From: Deltaproteobacteria bacterium
Lineage (GTDB): Bacteria; Desulfobacterota; Syntrophia; Syntrophales; Smithellaceae
Assembly (NCBI GenBank): GCA_026388535.1
Contig: JAPLJP010000106.1
Span: 1 to 54,266 of the forward strand
Reading direction: 5' to 3'
Length of the DNA: 54,266 bases
Shown: in pieces, positions 8,510 to 17,494 of the stretch
How positions within the stretch are numbered: position 1 is the stretch's first letter
Layout: every line of letters starts with the position of its first letter
Program-made: the position numbers and the translations under genes
Notes under the pieces: model-generated
Database searches by the model: none
What the model was told of the DNA's origin: nothing
Seen by the model: the letters and a program-made list of their open reading frames with translations, nothing else

Positions 8510-9232
8510 TTGAGAAAAGATCATCGTCCATATTACGTTAAACTATTATATAACAAGTATCAGAAATGGTATGCGCGATATTTTCTCGCTCCTCAATTCG
8601 AATATTTCGGCCGTGGGCTGGTTTTTATGAAACCACAGCACGTGGAAATATTCGGCGGGCCGGTTTTTCTGGGAGACTACTCAACTGTTATTGCCACGCC
8701 GGATAGAAAAGTAAGATTTGCTGTCTGGCCTGTGTGGATGGGTGCAGGAAAAATTGAAATAGGCAAATGTTGCCTTATTTGTCCGGGAACAAGAATAATG
8801 TCAGCTTCATCCATAACTATGGGTGACGGCTGTATGACAGCTCAAAATGTCAGTATTTCCGATGCCGACTGGCATGATTTATACGATCGCAGTATGCCGA
8901 TAGGGAAAACTCAGGCTGTTACAATCGGTAATAATGTCTGGCTCGGAGATAGTGTTATTGTAGGAAAAGGAGTGACGATAGGAGATAATGCTGTGATCGG
9001 CGCCGGCGCCATAGTTGTGAAAGATATTCCCGCCAATGCAATTGCCGCCGTCAATCCGGCAACTGTTATAAAATATCTAGATCCGAATATACCTATGAAG
9101 ACGAGAACGGATTGGCTTGCTAATCCGGCAAAACTGGCTTCGGATTTTGAATTAATTGATCGAGCGTTGATGAAAGGCAACTCTTTGGCGGGTTGGTTCA
9201 GATCGTTGCTTTTCCCACGCAGAGGAGATTAA
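8510..9232 (+). CDS. Left-handed beta-helix (hexapeptide) acyltransferase
   Basis: Acetyl- or acyltransferase of the WbbJ/LacA type, 240 residues, with hexapeptide repeats from about residue 85 to 185 (for example IGNNVWLGDSVIVGKGVTIG and the following IGAGAIVVKDIP) and a probable catalytic His in ADWHDLYD. Such enzymes acetylate sugars or amino sugars. The start is TTG at 8510, preceded by AAGG. It is separated from the toroid gene by about 200 bp containing a small GGAGC/GCTCC stem (8427-8441), so it may have its own transcript, and it is followed after 3 bp by the radical SAM gene. O-acetylation of the glycan made upstream is an inference. Confidence 0.88.
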   Translation: MRKDHRPYYVKLLYNKYQKWYARYFLAPQFEYFGRGLVFMKPQHVEIFGGPVFLGDYSTVIATPDRKVRFAVWPVWMGAGKIEIGKCCLICPGTRIMSASSITMGDGCMTAQNVSISDADWHDLYDRSMPIGKTQAVTIGNNVWLGDSVIVGKGVTIGDNAVIGAGAIVVKDIPANAIAAVNPATVIKYLDPNIPMKTRTDWLANPAKLASDFELIDRALMKGNSLAGWFRSLLFPRRGD

Positions 9233-9235
9233 GAA

Positions 9236-10810
9236 ATGCGCATTGCTATTATTGCTCCGCCTTATCCACTGGAGGAAATGCCTTCTCCACCGCTGGGCGT
9301 TACTTATGTCGCCTCGGCGTTCGAGGCTGCCGGAGCTGAAGTTAAAATCTTTGATTATATCGTTTGTGCATACACTAAAGAAAGTCTGGAAAAACAACTG
9401 AAAGCTTTTCAGCCTGACGCGGTGGGGGCCACTTCTGTAACAATGAATTTCTATAAGGCACAGCAGATACTTCATGACGTAAAAAATTATAATCCGGAAA
9501 TAGTTACAATGATGGGTGGTCCTCATGTGTCTTTTACTGCTATGGACACTTTAAGGCAGTATCCGGACATAGATTTGATTGTGATTGGAGAAGGAGAGGA
9601 CACAATTGCTGAACTGACTCCTGTTCTGAAGCAAAAAAACAAATGGCATGATATTCGTGGAATCGCTTACCGCGACGGTGACGAAATAATTACAACAGGC
9701 AAAAGAGATTTCATTACAGATATTGATAGAATTCCTTCACCGGCGCGTCATTTACTGCCAATTTCCCGCTATCGCGCTTTAGGGTTCCCGGTCAGCTTAA
9801 TAACCGGCAGGGGTTGTCCCTATTCCTGTATATTTTGCCTGGGACGCAAAATGGTCGGATCCAAAGTTCGTAGAAGAAATCCTAAACTTGTTCTGGATGA
9901 AATAGAAACAATAATCGGTTACGGCTTTGATCGCATTAATATAGCGGATGATCTTTTTACTTCCGATAAAGAACGGGTCAAAGAAATATGTACGGGAATT
10001 AAAGAGCGTTCCTTGAAGTTCGTTTGGAGCGCTTTTGCGCGTGTAGATACGGTGAACCCGGAAGTATTCGATCTCATGGCTCAGGCTGGTTGCGATAGTG
10101 TCAGTTTTGGGGTGGACACGGGCAATCCGGAAATGCTCAAAAGAATAAAATAGGGAATAAATCTGGAACAAGTCTATTCAGCCGTGAAGATGTGCCAACA
10201 GGCGGGAATGATTGCCCACGCGTCGTTTATCATTGGTTTGCCGGGAGAAACTAAAGACACTTTACGGGAATCAGACGATTTTGCGAAGAGCACGAAAGCT
10301 ATTTACGGTTACCATTTTCTCGCGCCTTTCCCCGGTACGACAGTTCGGGAAAAAATTAAGGATTATGATCTGGAAATCATAACGGATGATTGGAATCGTT
10401 ACGATGCCAATGACGCTATTGTAAAGACTTCAGCCCTGCTGCCGAAAGACATGCATGAATTCGGTGCCAGTTATGATGAAGAGATGGAAGCCGACTGGAA
10501 TAAAATTGTGCGTAAATATCATGAAGGAACCGCTGATCTGGAAGACAGTATGCGTGTTGAAGGCAACTGGCGCATGAAATTGACATATCAAATTCTAAAG
10601 AATGACATTATCGAAAAATGCGGATTTATTGAACCCGCTTTATTTAAAGGAACAAAAGAGAGCGCATTGAATGAACTTTGCCGGAGAGTAATAAAGTCTG
10701 CAAATATAGATGCCAAGGTGGTTGATAATACTATTCGTGATTTTGCCGGACGCAATTATCTTCAAGCAGATTTTTCCGAGAAGGGGTGTCAGTGGTCCTG
10801 GTCAACTTAA
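9236..10810 (+). pseudogene. B12-binding radical SAM protein interrupted by an in-frame TAG
   Basis: Whole frame is 524 codons, the expected size for a cobalamin-binding radical SAM enzyme (methyltransferase, cyclase or thioether-type). Residues 1-140 form the B12-binding fold (APPYPLEEMPSPPLG, then MMGGPH). The radical SAM cluster ligands are C194, C198 and C201 (GCPYSCIFC). Codon 306 is TAG (10151-10153) in the context KRIK-TAG-GINLEQV, where homologues usually have a second Lys or similar residue. The same frame continues to a stop at 10810 with a conserved-looking FIIGLPGET segment. One substitution (for example AAG to TAG) explains it. Options are a recent nonsense mutation, a sequencing error, suppression, or amber recoding. 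If not read through, the N-terminal part lacks part of the barrel. Confidence 0.8.
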
Positions 10811-10821
10811 GTTTTTTGATA

Positions 10822-11439
10822 CTACTTTTTGCGTATTAATATTCCCAGTGATTCGCACATGGGCATTTCTTCGTATATTCCGGAAGCAACCGCTTTCTTA
10901 TAAACAATATAAGGTGCTTGTCCGCCTTTTGCCGGATCAGAGAATATATCGTGAAATAAAAGATAGCCACCAAAGATTAAATTCTTCGCCCAAATTTCAT
11001 AATCGCTCAACACCGATTCGTAAGTGTGACTACCGTCAATAAAAATCAAACTGAGAGGAGTTTTCCATACCAGGCCTATTGTTGCCGAACGGCCGATTAC
11101 AGGAATTACTGTGCCTTCCAGATCAAAATCAGTGATCGTTTTGCGGAAATGTTTTAATGTGTCTATCGTTCCTGTTTCTTTATCCAGCAAGTCGGGGTCA
11201 AAATATTCTTGTCCCGGCTGTTGCTCTTCTGAACCACCGTGATGATCAATGGAAAAAAGAACAGTAGAATTTTCTTTACAGGCCATACCTAGATACACGG
11301 ATGATTTGCCGCAGTAACTGCCGATTTCCAGACAGGGACCGTTTTTACCGGCTTTTAGGGCCATATTGTAAAGGCAATTCGCCTCGCACTCATCTAGAAA
11401 TCCCTTTACCTTGTCTATTTTTATTTTGTTTATTTTCAT
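10822..11439 (-). CDS. Class I SAM-dependent methyltransferase (Methyltransf_24-like)
   Basis: A 205-residue methyltransferase. Motif I is CLEIGSYCGKSS, followed by the acidic SIDHHGG, and a metal-ligand-like IFIDGSHTYE typical of the class found in lipopolysaccharide and cephalosporin-hydroxylase-type clusters. It is convergent with the radical SAM gene, ending 12 bp after it. The ATG at 11437-11439 has no clear ribosome site. Location suggests that it modifies the same glycan or lipid as the upstream cluster; this is inference. Confidence 0.8.
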   Translation of the reverse strand: MKINKIKIDKVKGFLDECEANCLYNMALKAGKNGPCLEIGSYCGKSSVYLGMACKENSTVLFSIDHHGGSEEQQPGQEYFDPDLLDKETGTIDTLKHFRKTITDFDLEGTVIPVIGRSATIGLVWKTPLSLIFIDGSHTYESVLSDYEIWAKNLIFGGYLLFHDIFSDPAKGGQAPYIVYKKAVASGIYEEMPMCESLGILIRKK

Positions 11440-11569
11440 TTCAAAAAAACTTGTAAAATTGATTTGCTATTCCATAGACTTTATTTAAATAAGAAATATG
11501 CATTAATCACGGCAATGAACTCCAAAGCAAGATTTAGTGTATTCATAGGCCAACATAGCTTCGCACGTA

Positions 11570-11831
11570 TTATAGCCCCGCGTCGCTTCGCTCCTGGGAT
11601 AATTCCCAATAGCCTATGTGGCTATTGGATAGTTCGGCTTACTCTTCAAACTTCGCTACGCTCGTTTTCAGAGAGTCTCACTGCGACTGGCGCTTCAATC
11701 TTCACTTCGTTCGTTTTACCACGGCACTTCGCGCCTGGTATAATTCGTCCTGCAAGCTTCAGTCGTAGATGCCTTTCAGGGTATTCACTTTGTTTCTGAA
11801 GCTTGGGTCTCATTATCAGCGAGTCTCATTA
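11570..11831 (+). repeat. Mosaic stem-loop repeat, copy 1
   Basis: Non-coding block made of hairpin modules joined by conserved linkers. Modules: a CC-rich stem with CGCTTCGCTC in its loop (11575-11600), a 23-nt hairpin with arms CCAATAGCC (11606-11614) and GGCTATTGG (11620-11628), a TACCA/TGGTA hairpin (about 11717-11741), and a long-loop hairpin with arms CAAGCTTCAG (11753-11762) and CTGAAGCTTG (11796-11805). The linkers GGATAATTC and GAGTCTCATTA recur in the other four blocks. A 111-codon open frame across it is not a believable gene. Positions 11440-11569 hold nothing that I recognise. Confidence 0.85.
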
Positions 11832-11850
11832 AATTGGAGTTTCACAATGA

Positions 11851-11884
11851 AAATGGCAATTGCTTTTAAAAACAATTGCCATTT
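11851..11884. terminator. 12-bp perfect hairpin downstream of the TPR gene
   Basis: Arms 11851-11862 (AAATGGCAATTG) and 11873-11884 pair perfectly around a 10-nt A/T loop. It lies 40 bp past the TPR gene stop (minus strand), where it probably ends or protects that mRNA. T-runs after the stem are only 3-4 nt on either strand, so termination strength is uncertain. Confidence 0.55.
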
Positions 11885-11924
11885 AAGCAAACATTATTAA
11901 TAAAATATGCGACGCTTATCAGGA

Positions 11925-13346
11925 CTACATAATTTCTTTATATATCTTCCATTCGTTGCCTGTTTTTCTTAGCTCCAGCGTCTTTTTGCCAGTAGTCTTA
12001 ATCAATGAGGAGCTGTAATCTTGGATAAATATCGCTTTGGCATTATTTCCATTTACCGATATTTTTAAATTATCAATACCGATTTTTATATTCTTGCTGT
12101 TATTGCGAACATTGTTTTTAAATGATAACCATTCATCCAAATTCATTTTTCTTGATTTGAAATTTTCATCGTAGCAACTTCGGTAATTCTCCATATCGCC
12201 TGATTTCCAGCTGGTCAGCCATTTAGTAACCAAATTTCGAATATCTTCTTTAGTGGTTGATATTGTTTGTTTGCTTTCAGCTTGAGTTGCACTTGTGTCG
12301 GCAACAGCATCCGCAGCGGCGGCAACAGGAACGGCTGTCTCGGCGACTGGTGCTGTAGAGGTAATAGGTTCAGCAATAGCCGGCGCCGCTGCAACAGAAA
12401 CAGGCGCAGCTGTTGCCACGGGCATTGCTGTTTTTATATTTAGTTTTTCTTCAAAAAGCTGTACAATTTCCTTCCTAACATTTCCTGTATCAGAATCTTT
12501 TTTCACAGGAACATATTTAATAAAATCTTCATAAGCATCTTTATTGGGATTCTGGCTTATAGCAGTTGTGTAATCCGCCAAAGACTTTCCGTATTGTTCA
12601 AAGCTGTAATAAGCAAGCCCGCGGTTGTAGAAAGATGCGCTGTCGTTGGGATTTTTTTCTATAGCCTTATTATAGTCAGCAATAGCTTGCTGAAAATTGC
12701 CTTGAGTTTGATAGGCAACCCCACGGTTGGCGTAAAATCCGGCAACATTGGGATTTATTTCGATGGCCTTGTTGTAATCAGCGACGGCCTGTCGAAGATT
12801 TCCTTGGGTTTGATAAATGTTTCCTCGATTAACATAGACTCCGGCGAATTTAGGATTTATTTCGATGGCCTTGTTGAAATCGGCAACAGCCTGCTGAAGA
12901 TTGCCTTGAGTCTGATAAGCAATTCCGCGGTTGCCATAGGCTGCTGCGAATTTAGAATTGGCTTCAATAGCTTTGGTATAGTCAGCAACGGCTTGCTGAA
13001 GATTGCCTTGTTTTTCATACGCGTTTCCACGATTATAATAAGCTTCTGCATATTTGGAATCGATTTCAATGGCTTTGGTATAATCGGCGATAGCTTGATT
13101 TATTTTTCCCAGTTTTCCATAGGTGTTTCCACGGTTGTAATAGGCTTTCGCATGTTTGGAATTAACTCTAATGGCGTTGGTATAATCAGAGATGGCTTGC
13201 GTGAAGTTTTCTTGTTTTCTAAAAGAATTTCCGCGGTTGAAGTATTCTTCCGCTGTTCCCGCAGGTATATCTGGCACTGACTCGGCAAAAATTGATGGTG
13301 TAAATAATAAAAATATCAGCGATAAAGTAAATAATATTTTTTTCAT
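11925..13346 (-). CDS. Exported TPR protein with C-terminal NTF2-like domain
   Basis: A 473-residue protein with a Sec signal peptide (KKILFTLSLIFLLF, then SIFA), seven TPR repeats of 34 residues (about 30-265), an Ala/Pro/Val-rich low-complexity linker (about 300-360) and a C-terminal NTF2/SnoaL-like domain (about 365-473; KWLTSWKSGDMENYRSCY...LELRKTGNEWKIYKE). That last domain is closely similar to the one in the broken L,D-transpeptidase gene at 22 kb. TPRs suggest protein-protein contact in the periplasm. The ribosome site AAGGAAGG lies nine bases before the ATG. The TPR-coding DNA is itself an imperfect tandem repeat of 102 bp, prone to copy-number change. Confidence 0.88.
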   Translation of the reverse strand: MKKILFTLSLIFLLFTPSIFAESVPDIPAGTAEEYFNRGNSFRKQENFTQAISDYTNAIRVNSKHAKAYYNRGNTYGKLGKINQAIADYTKAIEIDSKYAEAYYNRGNAYEKQGNLQQAVADYTKAIEANSKFAAAYGNRGIAYQTQGNLQQAVADFNKAIEINPKFAGVYVNRGNIYQTQGNLRQAVADYNKAIEINPNVAGFYANRGVAYQTQGNFQQAIADYNKAIEKNPNDSASFYNRGLAYYSFEQYGKSLADYTTAISQNPNKDAYEDFIKYVPVKKDSDTGNVRKEIVQLFEEKLNIKTAMPVATAAPVSVAAAPAIAEPITSTAPVAETAVPVAAAADAVADTSATQAESKQTISTTKEDIRNLVTKWLTSWKSGDMENYRSCYDENFKSRKMNLDEWLSFKNNVRNNSKNIKIGIDNLKISVNGNNAKAIFIQDYSSSLIKTTGKKTLELRKTGNEWKIYKEIM

Positions 13347-13403
13347 AATAATTGCCTTCCTTTAAAATTAAAGTTTATTGATATTCTTCCGAAGTGGTGG
13401 AAA

Positions 13404-13432
13404 AATAAAACAAAAATTATTTGCATTGTCAA
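13404..13432 (-). promoter_or_regulatory. Candidate sigma-70 promoter of the TPR gene
   Basis: On the minus strand: a perfect TTGACA (13427-13432), a 17-bp spacer and TTTATT (13404-13409), about 60 nt before the ATG. The 13433-13673 stretch on the other side, before the SCP2-like gene, is AT-rich, and I could not find a convincing plus-strand promoter in it. Confidence 0.6.
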
Positions 13433-13673
13433 GTTAATTCTTGCCGGATATTAAATCCGTTATCTTGTAATAAATTTTATCCTTTCAGATTTATTGTACT
13501 CACTAATATATAAATACATTGGGACCTAATGTCGGAAGATTGCGTTTGTTGAGAGTTGTTTATATTATTATTTTAAAGAGACAAAATATCAGGTTTTTTT
13601 CAAATATTGGTCTTGTGTAAAGATTTTAAGTATGTTAGAAGCCCTGCATACCATACAATTTATAATCTTTAAC

Positions 13674-13680
13674 GGGGGGG
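13674..13680 (+). promoter_or_regulatory. Run of seven G as ribosome-binding site
   Basis: Seven consecutive G end 4 nt before the ATG at 13685, where a Shine-Dalgarno sequence is expected. Homopolymer G tracts change length easily, so the distance to the start could vary between cells. Confidence 0.5.
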
Positions 13681-13684
13681 CGTT

Positions 13685-14218
13685 ATGAAAGCAATGACTG
13701 ACTACAAAGAGATTGTTCCCAAAAAGAAATGGTTTGAAACGCTTGTAACACGTGTTTTCTTTTTATGTCTGGGAATGGGTATGCAAACCGCCTATAGGAT
13801 TGATCCTGACGCAAAGAAGGAAATTGATAGTTTACCAGAGACCTTTTCCTTTCGCCTGGCGGTGGTCGGCGGGCCGAGCATGATAATGCTGAAAAAAGCC
13901 GGGTCATTTCAATGTTTCGGCGAAAAGGAAGTCTTCTACTGTGATGTCGAGCTCTGGTTCAAGAATATTGAGTATGCGTATCTTACCATGACCGGACGGA
14001 TGAGTGTTCCCAATATAATATATCACAACAGACAGTTTATAAAGGGGAACTTGAAACATATGATATGTTTAAATAGGGTTATGACTATCACTCAGAGTCT
14101 TCTCTTTCCAAACTTCATTGCCCGTTTCTACGTCAAGGAAGTCCCTAAGATGACATTTAAGCGGCTTATTAATATGGGAATTACATATTTCAACGTTGGT
14201 TATGGAGCAATAAAATAA
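13685..14218 (+). CDS. SCP2-like lipid-binding protein, first of three
   Basis: A 177-residue protein. The region DVELWFKNIEYAYLTMTGRM and the following segment, with KGNLKHMICLNRVM and SLLFPNF, resemble the SCP2 sterol-carrier fold, which binds hydrophobic ligands such as fatty acyl chains. The assignment is weaker than for the protein at 19456. It is 33 bp upstream of an Fe-alcohol dehydrogenase and opens the 8-kb cluster, so a job in presenting a hydrophobic alcohol, aldehyde or acyl group to the dehydrogenases is inferred. The start has a G7 tract as its ribosome site. Confidence 0.6.
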   Translation: MKAMTDYKEIVPKKKWFETLVTRVFFLCLGMGMQTAYRIDPDAKKEIDSLPETFSFRLAVVGGPSMIMLKKAGSFQCFGEKEVFYCDVELWFKNIEYAYLTMTGRMSVPNIIYHNRQFIKGNLKHMICLNRVMTITQSLLFPNFIARFYVKEVPKMTFKRLINMGITYFNVGYGAIK

Positions 14219-14251
14219 TAATAATATATATTTCACAAAAGGAGAAATGAT

Positions 14252-15475
14252 ATGCTGTTTCATAAAAATGAAGTTATTCCTGAATATTATGAATTTTTTA
14301 ACTCAGTAAAGATAGTATCCGGCTATAAAGCCCTCGAAAATATTCCTTTCGAGCTAAGCCGCTTAGGAGCCAAGAGGCCGATCATTATTACCGACAAGGG
14401 TGTGGAACAGGCCGGTCTTATAAAAGTTGTGGTGGATAGTTTCGGTGGTACGGATACTGTGATCGGTGCCGTATTTGATGAGACGCCACAGGATTCCTCC
14501 GATAAGGTTGTCAATCAGATTGCATCCATATATCGGGCTAATAAGTGTGACTCCATAATTGCCGTGGGAGGAGGATCGGTAATTGATACGGCAAAGGGCG
14601 TCAATATTGTTATTACTGAAGAGACCGATGATCTCTTGAAGTTTATGGGTAATTTCCGGCTCAACAAGCCGATGAAGCCTTTTATTGTAATACCAACCAC
14701 GGCAGGTACTGGTTCTGAGGTAACCATGGCGGCGGTTATTGCAAATCCAGAAAAAAAATTAAAGATGCAGTTTACTTCTGATATGATGCTGCCGAAACTA
14801 GCAGTGTTGGATCCACGAATGACCGCGAGCATGCCACCAAAAATCACCGCTGCTACTGGTATGGACGCTCTTACACACGCAGTAGAAGCGTATATAGGAC
14901 CGCAGAAAAACCCGGTAAGTGATGCTTTTGCAGTTGCTGCCATTGAGCTTATCAGAAATAATCTCGTCAATGCGGTAAAGGATGGAAAGAACGTTGATGT
15001 GAGATTGGCCATGGCCAATGCTTCACTGCTGGCGGGAGTCGCTTTTTCGAACTCTCAAACAGCGATAGTTCATGGTCTTGCTCATGCGAACGGCGGTTTG
15101 TGCCATGTGCCTCATGGTATAGCAAATTCAATATTACTTCCTTTCGGACTGGAATTCTATATTGAGAAAGGCCCAAAAACAAAATCAAAGGTCAAAAATA
15201 ACATAGAAAATCTGCTGCTTTCCTTCGTTGGTCCTGAAGAGTTTGTGAAGGTGCCGGTAGAGGATAGGGCGAAAAGCACAGTCGCAGCAATCAGAAAAAT
15301 TACCAATGAACTGAATAAACTCTGCGGCCTTCCTTTGAAACTCAGAGATGCCGGCGTTCCTGAAAACAAGTTAGGAGAAATAGCGCAGTTGACCATAGAC
15401 GATGGTACCGCCGCATTCTTCCCTGTTGAAGTTAATTATGAGGAAGCACTGGGCGTTTTAAAAGCCGCTTTTTAA
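14252..15475 (+). CDS. Iron-containing alcohol dehydrogenase 1
   Basis: Group III NAD(P)-dependent alcohol dehydrogenase that interconverts a primary alcohol and an aldehyde. At 407 residues it is slightly longer than the 380-390 residue norm. The nucleotide motif is GGGSVIDTAK. Metal ligands by comparison with FucO are D205, H209, H274 and H288, with the conserved H278. A clear AAAAGGAG precedes the ATG. It lies between an SCP2-like gene and an AOR gene, so its aldehyde product probably feeds the AOR. Chain length of the substrate cannot be read; the SCP2 neighbours hint at a hydrophobic one. Confidence 0.92.
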   Translation: MLFHKNEVIPEYYEFFNSVKIVSGYKALENIPFELSRLGAKRPIIITDKGVEQAGLIKVVVDSFGGTDTVIGAVFDETPQDSSDKVVNQIASIYRANKCDSIIAVGGGSVIDTAKGVNIVITEETDDLLKFMGNFRLNKPMKPFIVIPTTAGTGSEVTMAAVIANPEKKLKMQFTSDMMLPKLAVLDPRMTASMPPKITAATGMDALTHAVEAYIGPQKNPVSDAFAVAAIELIRNNLVNAVKDGKNVDVRLAMANASLLAGVAFSNSQTAIVHGLAHANGGLCHVPHGIANSILLPFGLEFYIEKGPKTKSKVKNNIENLLLSFVGPEEFVKVPVEDRAKSTVAAIRKITNELNKLCGLPLKLRDAGVPENKLGEIAQLTIDDGTAAFFPVEVNYEEALGVLKAAF

Positions 15476-15512
15476 ATGGGCCTTAATCTCTTTATGAAAT
15501 AGGGGTAATATT

Positions 15513-17346
15513 ATGAGCGATACTAAAGAAAAAGAAATTAATGTAAAGGAAAAGAACATCCCTGAAATAGTAGGTACAAGCAATAAGGTCTTGGAAGTTG
15601 ATCTGACAAATAAAACATATACTATCTATCAAGTCAAAGATGAAGAGAGAAGGATGTATCTAGGCGGCAAGGGGTTGGGGCTAAAACTAATTTATGACCG
15701 GATGCCGGCAAAGATAGATCCTCTCGGCAAGGAAAACATCATTGCTTTCATGCCCGGCGTATTAATGGGAACCGGCGCACCTTGCTCGGGACGTTTTTCG
15801 GCGGTAACCAAGTCACCGCTGACCGGAATTATGGATCATGCCTCATGCGGCGGACCATTCGGCATGAGCCTGAAAACTGCTGGATGGGATGGAATATTGA
15901 TAAAGGGAAAATCTGAAACTCCTATTTATCTCGTTGTTACTTCTTCAGGCGTGGAATTTAAAGACGCCGCTGCTTTATGGGGAAAGGATGCTTTTGAAAC
16001 GCAGGAACTGCTCGGTAAGAATAAGAATGCCGGTGCGGCGGTTATCGGTCCTGCCGGGGAAAACAAGGTGCTCTTCGCCAATATCGTCTCTGAGAAACGC
16101 TTTTTGGGACGAGGCGGCATGGGTGCAGTCATGGGTTCCAAAAACCTAAAGGCTGTTTACGCTATTGGCGGAGCGTACAAAATAGTAGCTAAAGATCAGA
16201 AAATATTTGACAAGATTAAAAAAGTAGCTACAAAACGCATCAACAACAGCCCGAGCACTTCACATGCGCTCAGAAAATTCGGAACAAACAATCTGGTTAA
16301 CTTTACCAACTTGAGTGGTATTTTACCGGTGCGAAATTATACCGAAGGATCATCGGATAATGCCTATAAAATTACCGGTGAATATTATAGCGAAAATTTC
16401 AATACCAAGCATCATACCTGTAAACCCTGCACAATTCTTTGCGGCAAGTCCGGAACTTTTAACGGCAAGGAATTATCAGTACCGGAATATGAAACCGTCG
16501 GGCTGATGGGTTCCAATCTGGAAATCTTCGATCCGGTCGTAATTGCCGAATGGAATGACCTGTGCGGCAGGCTCGGCATGGATACGATCAGCATGGGCGG
16601 CACCATGGCCTGGGTAATGGAGGCCGGAGAAAAAGGTTTGATCAAGACGGATTTGAAATTCGGTTCACCGGAAGGGGTGGCCGCTGCCATAGAAGATGTA
16701 GCTTATGGCAGGGGATTTGGTCAGGAAATGGGTCGGGGTTCGCGTGCCTTATCTCAAAAATACGGTGGCGCTGATTTTGCCATTCAGGTTAAGGGTATGG
16801 AATTGCCCGCCTACGATCCGCGCGGCTCCTTCGGCATGGGGCTCAATTATGCCGTAGCCAACAGGGGCGCCTGCCATCTTGGATTTTTATTGTGCAATGA
16901 ACTCTTTGCATACGTGCACATTCACCACATTTGCCTATATTGTAGAAAATCCGGTTGTAAAATACAACGGACTTATATACCTCAGAGTTGTAATGAATTA
17001 TCTCTATCCGGTAGTATTTATGTTGGGCAATATAACCCTTGATATCAGTATCTACCATAAATTCTGGTCGTCTATAACAGGAATGAAAATGTCGCGTTCA
17101 GATTTTTTAAAGGCGGGCGAACGCATCCATATCCTTGAGCGCTACATGAACACACGTGAAGGCATATCAGTTAAAGACGACACCTTGCCGGGACGTTTGC
17201 TCAAGGAAGGCCGCAAGAACGATCCCAAGGGAAGAGTAGTGCCTTTGGAAGAGATGCGAGAGAAGTATTACCGCATAAGATCATACGATGAGAATGGCAA
17301 ACCAACCGCAAGCATTATGAAGAAGCTCAAAATTGTAGCCATGTAG
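15513..17346 (+). pseudogene. Aldehyde:ferredoxin oxidoreductase 1, frameshifted and rearranged
   Basis: Tungstopterin enzyme family that oxidises aldehydes to acids with ferredoxin. Frame 1 (15513-17042) is normal to about residue 457: the N-terminal AOR domain and three cluster cysteines C303, C306 and C310 are present. After RGACHLG it departs from the family. Frame 2 (16879-17346) resumes with a TCTFTTFA segment holding the fourth cluster Cys and ends with a normal AOR C-terminus (KAGERIHILERYMNTREG). Compared with the intact AOR at 17495, about 50 residues are missing at the junction and about 34 extra residues lie between the fourth Cys and the SITG segment. Two overlapping frames, a net deletion and an insertion argue for a non-functional gene; an assembly error is the alternative. 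Confidence 0.8.
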
Positions 17347-17494
17347 TACTTGCAAGGAGTTGTGGATATACTTGCAGAACAAATAATGATGATGCGGAAC
17401 TTTAATTGTCGTCATTATGCCGAGACAGCAATTTCAGCTCTCACATCCTTTTTATTAAGCCATTATATTAAAAGATTGTGAAAGAGGTGATCGT

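Noticed and set aside
11464-11799. 111-codon plus-strand frame
   Set aside because: It lies in mosaic repeat copy 1, has no ribosome site and no recognisable protein features.
11851-11884. TGGCAATTGCT as a sigma-54 promoter
   Set aside because: GG to GC spacing is wrong, and the sequence is fully explained by the 12-bp hairpin.
12594-13280. 228-codon plus-strand frame opposite the TPR gene
   Set aside because: It mirrors the 102-bp repeats of the real minus-strand TPR gene and has no independent support.
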